From assembly GCF_034355335.1 (NCBI RefSeq), contig NZ_CP136422.1:77001-141000 (forward strand): a DNA stretch of 64,000 bases, read 5' to 3'. The stretch is from Blautia coccoides. Its GTDB lineage: Bacteria; Bacillota; Clostridia; Lachnospirales; Lachnospiraceae. Below, piece after piece: positions 54,099 through 62,798 of this stretch (its first letter is position 1; each line of letters starts with the position of its first letter). The translations under genes and the position numbers were made by a program. Under the pieces are notes generated by a model. The model had not been told where the DNA came from, did no database searches, and worked only from the letters and a program-made list of their open reading frames with translations.

Positions 54099-55139
54099 AT
54101 GAAACAATTATTGCTGGGAATCAACGGAAAACCGGTTTTGGAAGAATATGAGGAGAAACCTCTTCAGGCAGGTTATGTGAGAGCAGTGTCAGAGTACGGT
54201 GCCCCAAAGCACGGCACCGAACTGCACGGATATGAGAAAGACCCTTTTGCAGGAGTCTATTATGATGAGAGTACCCACATTTTCAGACCCAGAGAGGAAG
54301 CTCTGGTGTATGATGGAAAGTCCGGCCTGGGAAATATGTGGGTGGGAAGAATCACCCAAATAGGCGAAGGGGTGGAAGGACTGGAAATAGGGCAGAGAGT
54401 TGCCGGGTATGGAAATCTGAAAAATACCCATACGGTGAAGGCGGAAGAGGTTCTGGTCATGCCTGACACTATGACTTGGAAGGAAGCAGTCTGCTATGAT
54501 CCGCTGCAGTTTGCCCTGGGAGGAATCCGGGACGGGCATGTGCGTATGGGGGATAAGGTGCTGATATCCGGTCTTGGTGCCATTGGCCTGATGGCAGCCC
54601 AGGCTGCAAAAGCGGCAGGGGCCTCCCTTGTGGTGGTATCAGACCCTATAGAGAGAAGACGCAGGACCGCGCTGGAGAACGGAGCGGATATGGCCTTTGA
54701 TCCCACAAAAGAGGATTTTGGGCTGATCCTCAGGGATAAGACGGATGGAATCGGTATGGATGTTGTGATTGAGACAAGCGGGAACTATAAGGCAGTGGAG
54801 CAGGGAATCCGCGCCCTTGCATATGGAGGGAATTTTGCCATGGTAGGCTGGCTGGGAGAATGTCATATACCTATTAATCTGGGATATGAGGGTCATTTTA
54901 ACCAATGCCATTTCTACTTTTCACGGGCGTGCAGTGAACCAAACAACGACTATCCCAGATGGAGTTTTGACCGGATTTGCAGGGAGGCCTGGAATATGCT
55001 GTGCAAAGGCATGTTCTCCTGTGAAAATATTGTTGCTCCGGTGGTGGATTTCGATACCTGCGATGAGAGTTATCTGCACTATATTGTGGAGAATCCACAG
55101 GAGAGTGTGAAGATGGGAGTTGTGTTTAAGGAGCAGTAA
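54099..55139 (+). CDS. Medium-chain dehydrogenase/reductase family protein
   Basis: The protein has 346 residues with a GroES-like N-terminal domain and a Rossmann domain (ISGLGAIGLMAAQAAKAAG near residue 155). The usual zinc-ligand motif GCDxHxxxG is replaced by PKHGTELHG, without the Cys, and the four structural-zinc cysteines are missing. It thus resembles BchC-like and other atypical members of the family and may not bind catalytic zinc in the usual way. It probably works with the preceding oxidoreductase on the compound brought in by the fourth importer. AAAGGAG precedes the ATG. Confidence 0.87.
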   Translation: MKQLLLGINGKPVLEEYEEKPLQAGYVRAVSEYGAPKHGTELHGYEKDPFAGVYYDESTHIFRPREEALVYDGKSGLGNMWVGRITQIGEGVEGLEIGQRVAGYGNLKNTHTVKAEEVLVMPDTMTWKEAVCYDPLQFALGGIRDGHVRMGDKVLISGLGAIGLMAAQAAKAAGASLVVVSDPIERRRRTALENGADMAFDPTKEDFGLILRDKTDGIGMDVVIETSGNYKAVEQGIRALAYGGNFAMVGWLGECHIPINLGYEGHFNQCHFYFSRACSEPNNDYPRWSFDRICREAWNMLCKGMFSCENIVAPVVDFDTCDESYLHYIVENPQESVKMGVVFKEQ

Positions 55140-55228
55140 GTCTGGATAAGCTTTGGCGATTGGATTAGATCTCTCAAAGGGAATCGCGGCCTCGAGCTTA
55201 CAGTTCGGGCGCAGGGAAAGGAGACAGC

Positions 55229-56047
55229 ATGAGTGATCGTTTAAAACCTTTGATCCAGCGGGCGGTTCTGGATATTGTAGAGTATGATTATCAGACCAGA
55301 ACAGAGATGGTGCAGTTGGACAGACGGATGCCCTTCTGCGTGATGTCTTATCTGAAAAGAGGGGAGGCGCTTCTGCGCATTCAGGGCAAAGAGTACCAGT
55401 GCAGAGGCGGAGATGCTATTTTTGTGCCGCCGAATATAAAACATGACCATGTCAAGACATCAAAAGAGGAGACCGAGTTTTTGTGGTGGCATTTTAACTT
55501 TAGGACAGCCTATAACATAGATGTGCTGAGTTTTGTAAAGCTCCCGTATAAAGTACATATGGAAAACAGTAACGAGTTTGAACAGAAATTTTTTGACTAT
55601 ATGGAAGCCATACAGAATGAAAAGACAATCGCTGATATGATATATAAAAATGCTAAGGCGCTGGAGGTTCTGGCATGTATCTTTGACAGCTTTTTAAAAT
55701 CCGAGAAGACACAGCCTGCCCCGGATATCCCGGAGGTTTTTATGGATATCTTTGATGATATATCCAGGATGCCCACTGCCGGTATGAATCTGAAAACACT
55801 GGCGGAAAAATATCATATGAATCCTACGTATATTTCCAACAAGTTCAAGGAGTATTTCGGAATATCCCCTATTTTCCTGCAGAGGAATATGCTTTTTGAG
55901 AAGGCGAAGGACTACCTTCTTTCCTCCGCCATGAATATAAATGAGATTTCAGGAGAGCTGGGTTTTTCGGAACATGCAGTATTTACAAGATTTTTTACGG
56001 AAAAAGCCGGAATATCCCCAAAGGAATTCAGAAATACCGGATTTTAA
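55229..56047 (+). CDS. AraC-family transcriptional regulator
   Basis: The protein has 272 residues. The cupin sensor includes LKRGEALLRIQGKEYQCRGG and FVPPNIKHDH. The helix-turn-helix pair is at about 175-270 (NLKTLAEKYHMNPTYISNKFKE; INEISGELGFSEHAVFTRFFTE). GGAAAGGAG precedes the ATG. It follows the dehydrogenase gene and probably controls the fourth importer operon. Confidence 0.9.
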   Translation: MSDRLKPLIQRAVLDIVEYDYQTRTEMVQLDRRMPFCVMSYLKRGEALLRIQGKEYQCRGGDAIFVPPNIKHDHVKTSKEETEFLWWHFNFRTAYNIDVLSFVKLPYKVHMENSNEFEQKFFDYMEAIQNEKTIADMIYKNAKALEVLACIFDSFLKSEKTQPAPDIPEVFMDIFDDISRMPTAGMNLKTLAEKYHMNPTYISNKFKEYFGISPIFLQRNMLFEKAKDYLLSSAMNINEISGELGFSEHAVFTRFFTEKAGISPKEFRNTGF

Positions 56048-56068
56048 ATCAGATGTAAGGCTAAGTGT

Positions 56069-56932
56069 TTAAAGGTGTTCATCATCCGGCAGACTCATGT
56101 CATCAAGTGGATACGGTTTGTGCTTGGTCTCCTCTTTCAGATATCCCCTGAACTGGCTGGGGGTATACCCCATGGTTCTGCGAAACTGGCTGCAAAAGGC
56201 AGCCGCGTCCCTGAATCCGCAGGAATAGGCAATTTCCGTTATTGTATACTGGGGGGAGCGGAGCATACTTGCAGCCGTCTGCAGCCGCAGGCGCATGAGA
56301 TATTGTTTTGGTGATATGTGTTCCTCCTCCATGAAAATGCGGTACAGATAAGAGCGGTCAACGCCAATATAAGAGGCAATGTCAGATATGCGTATATTAT
56401 AGCTGTAGTTATTGTTCATATACGCCCTGGCCCTGGCCAGATACTGGCGGGGATAATCTTCCCGGCTGGTAGGTTCCTGCTCCTGCATGGTGCCGAGAAA
56501 TTCAAAAAAGTGTCCTATCAGAGTCAGGCTGTTCTGCCCGGAGGAGAGAAAAGCATCAAGCAGTTCCAGTATCCGGGATATGACAGCCTCCTTTTTTTCC
56601 TGGTCGTTCCGGCAAAAGTATACGCAGGAGTTCTGGAAACAAGTTCTGTCCAGAATATCCTCCACACTCATGCCGTCAAAGCCCACCCAGGCGTACCGCC
56701 ACGGCTCTTTTGTATCAGCCTGGTAGTAGGTGGACTCCATGGGAGATATGAGGAACGCATCCCCTGCCTTCAGATGGTACGTTTCCCCGTTTCTTTTATA
56801 GACACCTTTTCCATCCAGCACCACATGGATCAGATAGTGGGGGCGGATGGCAGGGCCGAAGGCGTGCCCCGGAGTACATGGCTCAGTGCCGCAGAAATAG
56901 ATGGACAGGGTGCCCGATGGCTTTGCATTCAT
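56069..56932 (-). CDS. AraC-family transcriptional regulator, divergent from melA-like gene
   Basis: The protein has 287 residues. The cupin domain includes CGTEPCTPGHAFGPAIRPHY and LKAGDAFLISPMESTYYQAD. The helix-turn-helix pair is at about 175-275 (IRISDIASYIGVDRSYLYRIFME; ITEIAYSCGFRDAAAFCSQFRR). AAAGGAG precedes the ATG. It is divergent from the GH4 alpha-galactosidase, which it probably activates, and is a paralogue of the AraC protein at 30134-31045. The convergent AraC gene ends 22 bp away with no visible terminator. Confidence 0.9.
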   Translation of the reverse strand: MNAKPSGTLSIYFCGTEPCTPGHAFGPAIRPHYLIHVVLDGKGVYKRNGETYHLKAGDAFLISPMESTYYQADTKEPWRYAWVGFDGMSVEDILDRTCFQNSCVYFCRNDQEKKEAVISRILELLDAFLSSGQNSLTLIGHFFEFLGTMQEQEPTSREDYPRQYLARARAYMNNNYSYNIRISDIASYIGVDRSYLYRIFMEEEHISPKQYLMRLRLQTAASMLRSPQYTITEIAYSCGFRDAAAFCSQFRRTMGYTPSQFRGYLKEETKHKPYPLDDMSLPDDEHL

Positions 56933-56954
56933 TGTGTTCGCTCCTTTGTGTGTG

Positions 56955-57031
56955 ACGGTTACCGTTATGCAACATTTTTACAATATTAAGAAACAAATAA
57001 GATAGAATATTTTCTGTTCTGATTATATAAT
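56955..57031 (+). promoter_or_regulatory. MelA-like gene promoter: TATAAT and an ACGGTTACCGT palindrome
   Basis: TATAAT lies at 57026-57031 with no good -35. ACGGTTACCGT at 56955-56965 is an 11-bp palindrome. Its ACCGTT half recurs in the repeats upstream of the GH36 gene at 4068-4083, which could reflect a shared regulator or chance. Confidence 0.4.
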
Positions 57032-57073
57032 AAGAACCATCAGAAAACAACAAAAACGGGAGGAAATGATAAA

Positions 57074-58396
57074 ATGGCAAAAATCACTTTTATGGGTGCG
57101 GGAAGCACTGTATTTGCAAGAAATGTACTTGGTGACTGTATGTGCAGTCCGGCGCTGTGTGACAGTGAGATCGCGTTATATGATATTGACAGGAAGCGCC
57201 TGGAGGATTCCGAGATCATCCTCAATGCAATCAACAAAAATGTAAATGAGGGACGTGCCCGCATCAAGACATATCTGGGTGTGGAGAACAGAAAAGATGC
57301 ACTGAGAAATGCAACATTTGTTGTAGATGCCATCCAGGTGGGAGGATATGACCCCTGCACCATTACAGACTTTGAGATTCCGAAGAAATTCGGTCTTCGC
57401 CAGACTATCGCGGATACACTGGGAATCGGCGGTATCATGAGAGGACTTCGTACCATTCCGGTGCTGGAAGGCTTTGCAAGAGATATGGAGGAAGTCTGCC
57501 CGGACGCGCTTTTTTTAAATTATACCAATCCCATGGGCATTCTGTCCGGCTATATGCAGCGCTACACAGATGTTAAGACCGTAGGCCTGTGCCACAGTGT
57601 CCAGGTTTGCTCCGAGAAGCTGCTGGAGAAACTGGATATGAAAGACAAGCTGGAAGGCCGTGTGGAGACGATTGCAGGTATCAACCATATGGCATGGCTG
57701 CTGGACATCAAGGATAAGGACGGCAATGATCTGTATCCGGAGATCCGCAGAAGAGCCGCAGAGATGAATGCGTCACAGAAACATGACGACATGGTTCGTT
57801 TTGAGTATATCAAACATCTGGGATACTACTGCACAGAGTCTAGTGAGCACAATGCGGAATACAACCCGTTCTTCATCAAATCCAGATATCCGGAGCTGAT
57901 CGAGAAATTCAACATTCCGCTGGATGAGTACCCAAGAAGATGTATTGAACAGATCAAAGGATGGGAAGAGGAGAGAAACAGCATCCTCAAAGACGGAAAG
58001 ATCACTCATGACAGGAGCAAAGAGTACGCTTCCTATATTATGGAATCAATCGTTACCAACCAGCCGTACAAAATCGGCGGCAATGTGATCAACAACGGTT
58101 CTATCGAGAACCTTCCGGCAGACGCCTGTGTGGAAGTTCCCTGCCTGGTTGACGGAACAGGTGTCAATCCCTGCAGAGTCGGAAGACTTCCGGTACAGCT
58201 TGCAGCTATGAACATGAGTAACATTAATGTACAGTTACTGACCATCGAAGCAGCGGCAACCAAGAAGAAAGAGTACATCTATCAGGCTGCCATGATGGAT
58301 CCGCATACAGGCGCAGAACTGAGCATTGATGACATTGTAAAAATGTGTGACGAGCTTATTGACGCACACGGCGATTACATGAAAATGTATAAATAG
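57074..58396 (+). CDS. melA: GH4 alpha-galactosidase, MelA type
   Basis: The protein has 440 residues. It hydrolyses melibiose and related alpha-galactosides with NAD and a divalent metal. The NAD loop is FMGAGSTVFAR, the cysteine motif GLCHSVQVCSE is near residue 177, and GINHMAWLL is near 200. NYTNPMGI and NNGSIENLPADACVEVPC are characteristic of the MelA group. GGGAGG precedes the ATG by about ten bases. No transporter is adjacent, so it relies on an importer elsewhere, for example that at 24470-27649. Confidence 0.92.
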   Translation: MAKITFMGAGSTVFARNVLGDCMCSPALCDSEIALYDIDRKRLEDSEIILNAINKNVNEGRARIKTYLGVENRKDALRNATFVVDAIQVGGYDPCTITDFEIPKKFGLRQTIADTLGIGGIMRGLRTIPVLEGFARDMEEVCPDALFLNYTNPMGILSGYMQRYTDVKTVGLCHSVQVCSEKLLEKLDMKDKLEGRVETIAGINHMAWLLDIKDKDGNDLYPEIRRRAAEMNASQKHDDMVRFEYIKHLGYYCTESSEHNAEYNPFFIKSRYPELIEKFNIPLDEYPRRCIEQIKGWEEERNSILKDGKITHDRSKEYASYIMESIVTNQPYKIGGNVINNGSIENLPADACVEVPCLVDGTGVNPCRVGRLPVQLAAMNMSNINVQLLTIEAAATKKKEYIYQAAMMDPHTGAELSIDDIVKMCDELIDAHGDYMKMYK

Positions 58397-58462
58397 ATGA
58401 CAGAAGGCATTGATAAATGCCGGAGGATTCTGATTTATTATTAAGACAGGTATCAAATACCC

Positions 58463-58497
58463 TGGGTGCTGCTGTTTGGCAGCACCCACTTCTATTT
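58463..58497 (+). terminator. Terminator of melA-like gene
   Basis: TGGGTGCTGC, loop TGTTT, GGCAGCACCCA (one mismatch), then CTTCTATTTT. Confidence 0.75.
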
Positions 58498-58694
58498 TAG
58501 GCGGAATAATTTTGTAGATGAAATTTCAGCTCGTAGGTTGATTTTCTGTTTAAATTTCTTGTAAAATCTGATTTTCCATTAAAACAAATCGTATATCCCC
58601 CATATGGCAAGAATAGTCTCAAAAGTATACGCAGTCCACCGGATGAAAATGGGCTGAACCCCCGTAAATTCAACGTTTTATAAGAAACTAAGGT

Positions 58695-58723
58695 TTGCTT
58701 TTCATTGTCTAAAATGTTAAAAT
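58695..58723 (+). promoter_or_regulatory. Promoter of GGDEF/EAL gene
   Basis: TTGCTT, 17 bp, TAAAAT. Confidence 0.6.
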
Positions 58724-58827
58724 GAAATGCAGAGGATAAGGTATGTTATGGTTAAAATGCTGATGCAGGAACGGAAAAATTCAGCAAATAGTCAGATATT
58801 ATGTAAATATCACCTGGGAGGATGCAG

Positions 58828-60735
58828 ATGAAAAAATATATGCGGATATTTTTTCCGATTTTATTTCTGTGCCTGTTGATCATCAGCGGTATTTCAGTGA
58901 AAATGATCCATAATATCAGTAATTACGGGACATTGATCAACTATGTGGGGATTGTCAGAGGGGCATCCCAGAGACTTGTTAAGCTGGAAATGAACGGGGT
59001 AGAACAAGATGAGCTGATAGATTACGTGGATTCCATTCTGAGGGAATTAAGGACAGGAGAAGGTAAATACGGACTGGTACTGACACGGTCAGAGGAATAC
59101 AATGGGAATCTGGAGCTGCTGGATATACAGTGGAATATAGTTCTTGATAAGATACAGGAAGTTAGAGAGGGAAGAGGCAAAGAAGAGCTGCTGAGTGAGA
59201 GTGAGATACTTTTTAAAATCGCAAATGATACTGTATTTTCGCTTGAAAGATATTCTTCTTACCGGTCATCCCAGTTGGGGATGTTCATTTCAGCGGTGTC
59301 GGTTATATGCCTTATTCTGCTTGTCTATTATATAAAGAGCTTTTTTGATCTAAAGAAAAAGAATACAGTGCTCAAGGACATTGCCAGCAGGGATAAGCTG
59401 ACAGGCGCCTATAATGAGGCTGAATTTAAAAAAGAAGCATCAGATATACTGGCACATAACCAGGACAAGAAATTCGCAGTGCTTTACATTGACATTGAGA
59501 ACTTTAAATATATCAATGATGTTTTCGGATATGCATATGGTGATGAGATACTAAAGAATTATGCGTCTATTATGCTGAAAGATACCAGAGAGAATGAGGT
59601 GTTCGGCAGGAGCGTGGCCGACCGTTTTACAGCCCTGCGGTGTTATGAGCAAAAAGAAGAACTGCTGGCAAGGCAGAAGGAAGTGGACAGGAAATTTTTC
59701 CGGTCTGGGGGAAGGCTGTCCGGCAGACATATGGTGACAGTTGTCTGCGGCATCTGCTGTATTGAGGATGTGATCGAGCGCCTGGACGTGGGCGGACTGA
59801 TCGACAGGGCTAATTTTGCACAGAAAACAGTCAAAAATAACCCCAATCGTCACTATGCTTTTTATAATGAGAGCATCAGGAAAAAGATGATTGAAGAAAA
59901 CAGGATCAGGGACAGGATTGACACCGCAATGGATAAGGGAGAATTTGTAGTATATCTGCAGCCTAAAGTGTCACTGGCAAATGGAAAGATAGCAGGGGCA
60001 GAAGCCCTGGTACGCTGGCGGCTGCCGGACGGCGGGATGCTGTCTCCGGGAATCTTTATCCCTATCATGGAGAAAAACCATGTGATCGGAAAGCTGGATA
60101 AATATGTATTTGAAAGAGTATGCATATGGATACATAACAGGATAAGAGCAGGTCTGTCCATAGTACCAGTCTCGGTCAATGTGTCAAAGCTGCAGTTCTA
60201 TAATCCTGATTTTGTAAAGGAATATAGGGAGATCAAGGAACAATATCAGGTGCCGGACGGCATTCTGGAAATAGAATTTACGGAGTCCGTAGCTTTTGAA
60301 AATCAGAAGTATATGCTGAAAGTCATCGAGGATCTGCATAACAGCGGATTCGGCTGTTCACTGGATGATTTCGGATCGGGATACTCTTCTCTTGGACTGC
60401 TGAAGGATATCCAGATAGACGTGCTGAAGCTGGATGCCACATTTTTCGGCGGCAGTGATAACAAAGAAAAAGAAAATCTCATAGTCAGAAGCATTATCAC
60501 TATGGCAAAGGAATTGGATATCAAGGTGGTAGCGGAAGGTATTGAGAAACAGGAGCAGGTGGAATTTTTGAAGGGGACAGGTTGTGATCTGATCCAGGGA
60601 TTTGTCTATTTTAAACCTATGCCTATCAAAGAATTTGAAAAATGCATTAATGTCCAAAATGAGACGCAGCCGGAACAAGTGGCTGCAATGCAGAACATAA
60701 TCAGCGGTCTGGTTATGCCGGCGCGATTATTTTGA
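58828..60735 (+). CDS. Membrane GGDEF/EAL protein, predicted c-di-GMP phosphodiesterase
   Basis: The protein has 635 residues. Membrane helices at about 8-27 and 152-172 enclose an extracellular helical sensor region. The GGDEF domain is at about 190-350 but its active site reads RSVADRF near 262, so it should not make c-di-GMP. The EAL domain (about 365-620) keeps the catalytic set: EALVRW with E392, NVSKLQ, EFTES, DDFGSGYSS with D513/D514, KLD, AEGIE with E570 and Q590. It should degrade c-di-GMP in response to an outside signal. ATG 58828 lies six bases after GGGAGG; ATG 58822 is too close. It may influence the riboswitch at 34978. Confidence 0.92.
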   Translation: MKKYMRIFFPILFLCLLIISGISVKMIHNISNYGTLINYVGIVRGASQRLVKLEMNGVEQDELIDYVDSILRELRTGEGKYGLVLTRSEEYNGNLELLDIQWNIVLDKIQEVREGRGKEELLSESEILFKIANDTVFSLERYSSYRSSQLGMFISAVSVICLILLVYYIKSFFDLKKKNTVLKDIASRDKLTGAYNEAEFKKEASDILAHNQDKKFAVLYIDIENFKYINDVFGYAYGDEILKNYASIMLKDTRENEVFGRSVADRFTALRCYEQKEELLARQKEVDRKFFRSGGRLSGRHMVTVVCGICCIEDVIERLDVGGLIDRANFAQKTVKNNPNRHYAFYNESIRKKMIEENRIRDRIDTAMDKGEFVVYLQPKVSLANGKIAGAEALVRWRLPDGGMLSPGIFIPIMEKNHVIGKLDKYVFERVCIWIHNRIRAGLSIVPVSVNVSKLQFYNPDFVKEYREIKEQYQVPDGILEIEFTESVAFENQKYMLKVIEDLHNSGFGCSLDDFGSGYSSLGLLKDIQIDVLKLDATFFGGSDNKEKENLIVRSIITMAKELDIKVVAEGIEKQEQVEFLKGTGCDLIQGFVYFKPMPIKEFEKCINVQNETQPEQVAAMQNIISGLVMPARLF

Positions 60736-60816
60736 AGAAAATACGGAGAAGCCGGGGAATCCCCTTTATTATCTGAAAATCTGTGATATAATGACAGGGA
60801 AAAGGAGAGATACAGC

Positions 60817-61074
60817 ATGGGATTCAATCCGATAAAAATGATGCAGGCCAGAACTGCTATGACACAATTTGAAAAGCGTCATCCGAAAGTCCGGGGATTT
60901 CTGGAATCCGTATCTGCGGATGCCCTTCAGGAGGGAACTGTAGTGGAGGTCAGTGTGACCACACCCCAGGGAAAGAATTATATTACAAATATTAAAGTTA
61001 CAAGGGAAGACATAGAACTGTTCCGAAATGCCAGACAGATGAGCCGGGGACGGCAGCAGGAAAAAGATGTATAA
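60817..61074 (+). CDS. Small conserved hypothetical protein
   Basis: The protein has 85 residues and is not assigned to a named family. The N-terminal half is helical (NPIKMMQARTAMTQFEKRHP), the middle is beta-like (TVVEVSVTTPQGKNYITNIKV) and the C-terminus is basic (FRNARQMSRGRQQEKDV). AAAGGAGAG precedes the ATG and an extended -10 (TGATATAAT) lies about 35 bp upstream, so it has its own promoter. Confidence 0.75.
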   Translation: MGFNPIKMMQARTAMTQFEKRHPKVRGFLESVSADALQEGTVVEVSVTTPQGKNYITNIKVTREDIELFRNARQMSRGRQQEKDV

Positions 61075-61121
61075 GGGCAGACAGGACAGGCAGCTACAGA
61101 AAGTGTTTAAGGTTTTGAAAA

Positions 61122-61172
61122 GGCAGCTCCGCCAGAGAGAAGATAGATTCTGGCGGAACTGTCTGTTTTTTA
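61122..61172. terminator. Terminator between convergent genes
   Basis: TCCGCCAGA at 61128-61136 pairs with TCTGGCGGA at 61149-61157, extended by GGCAG against CTGTC, then TTTTTT. Confidence 0.8.
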
Positions 61173-62360
61173 TTTTATAAGGAGTGTGTCAACAGCTCCT
61201 TTTATCTGTTCCAGTGCCTTTAAGATCACATGGCGGGGGCTTCCCAGATTCATCCGGAAGCAGCATTCCCCTCCGTCTCCGAACATGGTTCCCTTATTCA
61301 GCCATACTTTGGCCTTTTGGATAAGGAAGTCATCCAGAGCATCACTGTCCAGTCCCAGAGCCGAGAAATCCAGCCAGACCAAATAGGTGCCGTCCGGCTC
61401 CATGAGCCTGACCTGAGGCAGATTCTCTTTCAGAAAACTGCGGACAAGGGCGACATTACCATCCAGATATTCCAACAGTTCATCCAGCCAGTTTTCGCCG
61501 TAGGTATAGGCAGCTTTGCAGGCATCAAGAGCGATGACGTTGCTGGCCTCAATGCTGGCTCTTGAGATTTCCTGTTCCACGGCTTTTTTGATATCCGGGT
61601 TTGGTATGAAGATGTTGGACAGCCCAAGGCCTGCAATATTAAAGGTTTTGCTCGGGGCAGTGCAGATAATGCTGCGCTGGTTCATCTCCTCGCTGATGGA
61701 AGACCATTCTGTAAACGTATGGCCCGGAAGGATAAAGTCGTGATGGATTTCATCTGCAACCACATAGACCTGATGGCGGAGACAGATGTCAGCAGTCTTT
61801 TCAAGCTCTTCCTTACTCCAGATACGGCCGCCCGGATTGTGCGGAGTACAGAGAACCAGCATTTTTACTTTTTCTGTCTCGATCTGTCGTTCCATTTCCT
61901 GAAAATCTATATGGAAGCGGCCGTCATCCCCTGTTTTCAGACAGTGCTTTACTACGTTTCTATTGTTGGCAGTCAGCACGTTCTTGAAGGGATGATACAC
62001 GGGCTGCATGATCATCACACTGTCCCCTTTTTCTGTCAGAGCGCGCACAGCCGTGGCGATGGCACAGACAACCCCGGGAATGCGTACCATCCATTCTTCT
62101 TTCACATCCCATCCGTGGCGTTTCAGCATCCAGGAGTGGATGGCTTCAAAATAATCTTCATGTACACCGGCGTAACCAAATATGCCGAATTTCCCCGCCT
62201 CTGCGATCACCTGGCAGACTTCCCTGGGGGAGCGGAAATCCATGTCAGCTACCCAGAGGGGAATCACATCCTCAGGCACATGATATTCTTTTTTAAATGC
62301 GTGTTTTATGGAATTAGTCTGGGACCGGTCAATATATTCGTCAAAATTGTATTCTGACAT
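61170..62360 (-). CDS. PatB/MalY-type PLP-dependent C-S lyase / aminotransferase
   Basis: The protein has 396 residues of the fold-type I PLP family. The start is MSEYNFDEYIDR, followed by LWVADMDFRSP typical of PatB/MalY. TPHNPGGRIW, VADEIHHDF and the PLP lysine in SKTFNIAGL near residue 235 are visible, and the C-terminus has RMNLGSPRHVI. Such enzymes cleave cystathionine or cysteine S-conjugates; in E. coli MalY also affects maltose regulation, which is not implied here. The ATG at 62360 follows AAAGGAG; the frame continues upstream to 62483 without a site. Confidence 0.92.
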   Translation of the reverse strand: MSEYNFDEYIDRSQTNSIKHAFKKEYHVPEDVIPLWVADMDFRSPREVCQVIAEAGKFGIFGYAGVHEDYFEAIHSWMLKRHGWDVKEEWMVRIPGVVCAIATAVRALTEKGDSVMIMQPVYHPFKNVLTANNRNVVKHCLKTGDDGRFHIDFQEMERQIETEKVKMLVLCTPHNPGGRIWSKEELEKTADICLRHQVYVVADEIHHDFILPGHTFTEWSSISEEMNQRSIICTAPSKTFNIAGLGLSNIFIPNPDIKKAVEQEISRASIEASNVIALDACKAAYTYGENWLDELLEYLDGNVALVRSFLKENLPQVRLMEPDGTYLVWLDFSALGLDSDALDDFLIQKAKVWLNKGTMFGDGGECCFRMNLGSPRHVILKALEQIKGAVDTLLIK

Positions 62361-62798
62361 ATCTTGTTCTCCTTTGCATAACGGTATTTTCTTGCAACAG
62401 TATAACATTTTTTTGGTGAAATTCCTAGCAAAAAAGAGGAGTCTGCGCGATGTACAGCAAAATTCCAAGTAGACCGGCACCAAAATGAACTATCCTAAAG
62501 AGCGGAACTGTACACCGTGATGCGTGTTGCTGGTCAGAGTGAACAGTAACAACTTAAATATTTCTGCAAAGTGCCGGAAGTATGTTTATTGCGGCATGAA
62601 AAAGAAAATAGTATAATAGGATTAACTATTCGGCAGGTCTGCGCATTTTCTGCGCTGACTGTGAGAAAGTGTTCAGCGGGCAGGCGAAAATCTCATCACA
62701 GCAGGCGGTTTTATATGGATTTTTGCCCGTAACTGTCAAGCTACTGAACAGTTATCAATCGGATATAATGAATATGTTGCAAAACGGAGGGCAGGAGA
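62361..62798. other. Intergenic region with dispersed repeat
   Basis: No gene is seen in these 438 bp. The right part is the dispersed repeat copy C. TATAAT near 62613, just before the repeat, could be a -10 for the HAD gene, so the repeat would be in its leader. Confidence 0.5.
62622..62756 (+). repeat. Dispersed intergenic repeat, copy C
   Basis: This is the clearest copy. TAACTATTCGGCAG at the left end can pair with CTACTGAACAGTTA at the right end. In between are TCTGCGCATTT, TGCGCTGACTGTGAGAAA, GCAGGC and TGGATTTTTGCCCGTAACTG, all shared with copy A and partly with copy B. It ends 43 bp before the ATG of the HAD gene. Confidence 0.7.

Larger units (their letters stand above)
58397..58827. 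other. Intergenic region before GGDEF/EAL gene
   Basis: The region contains the terminator at 58463-58497 and the promoter at 58695-58723. The middle 200 bp are A/T-rich and show no gene or clear structure. Confidence 0.55.
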
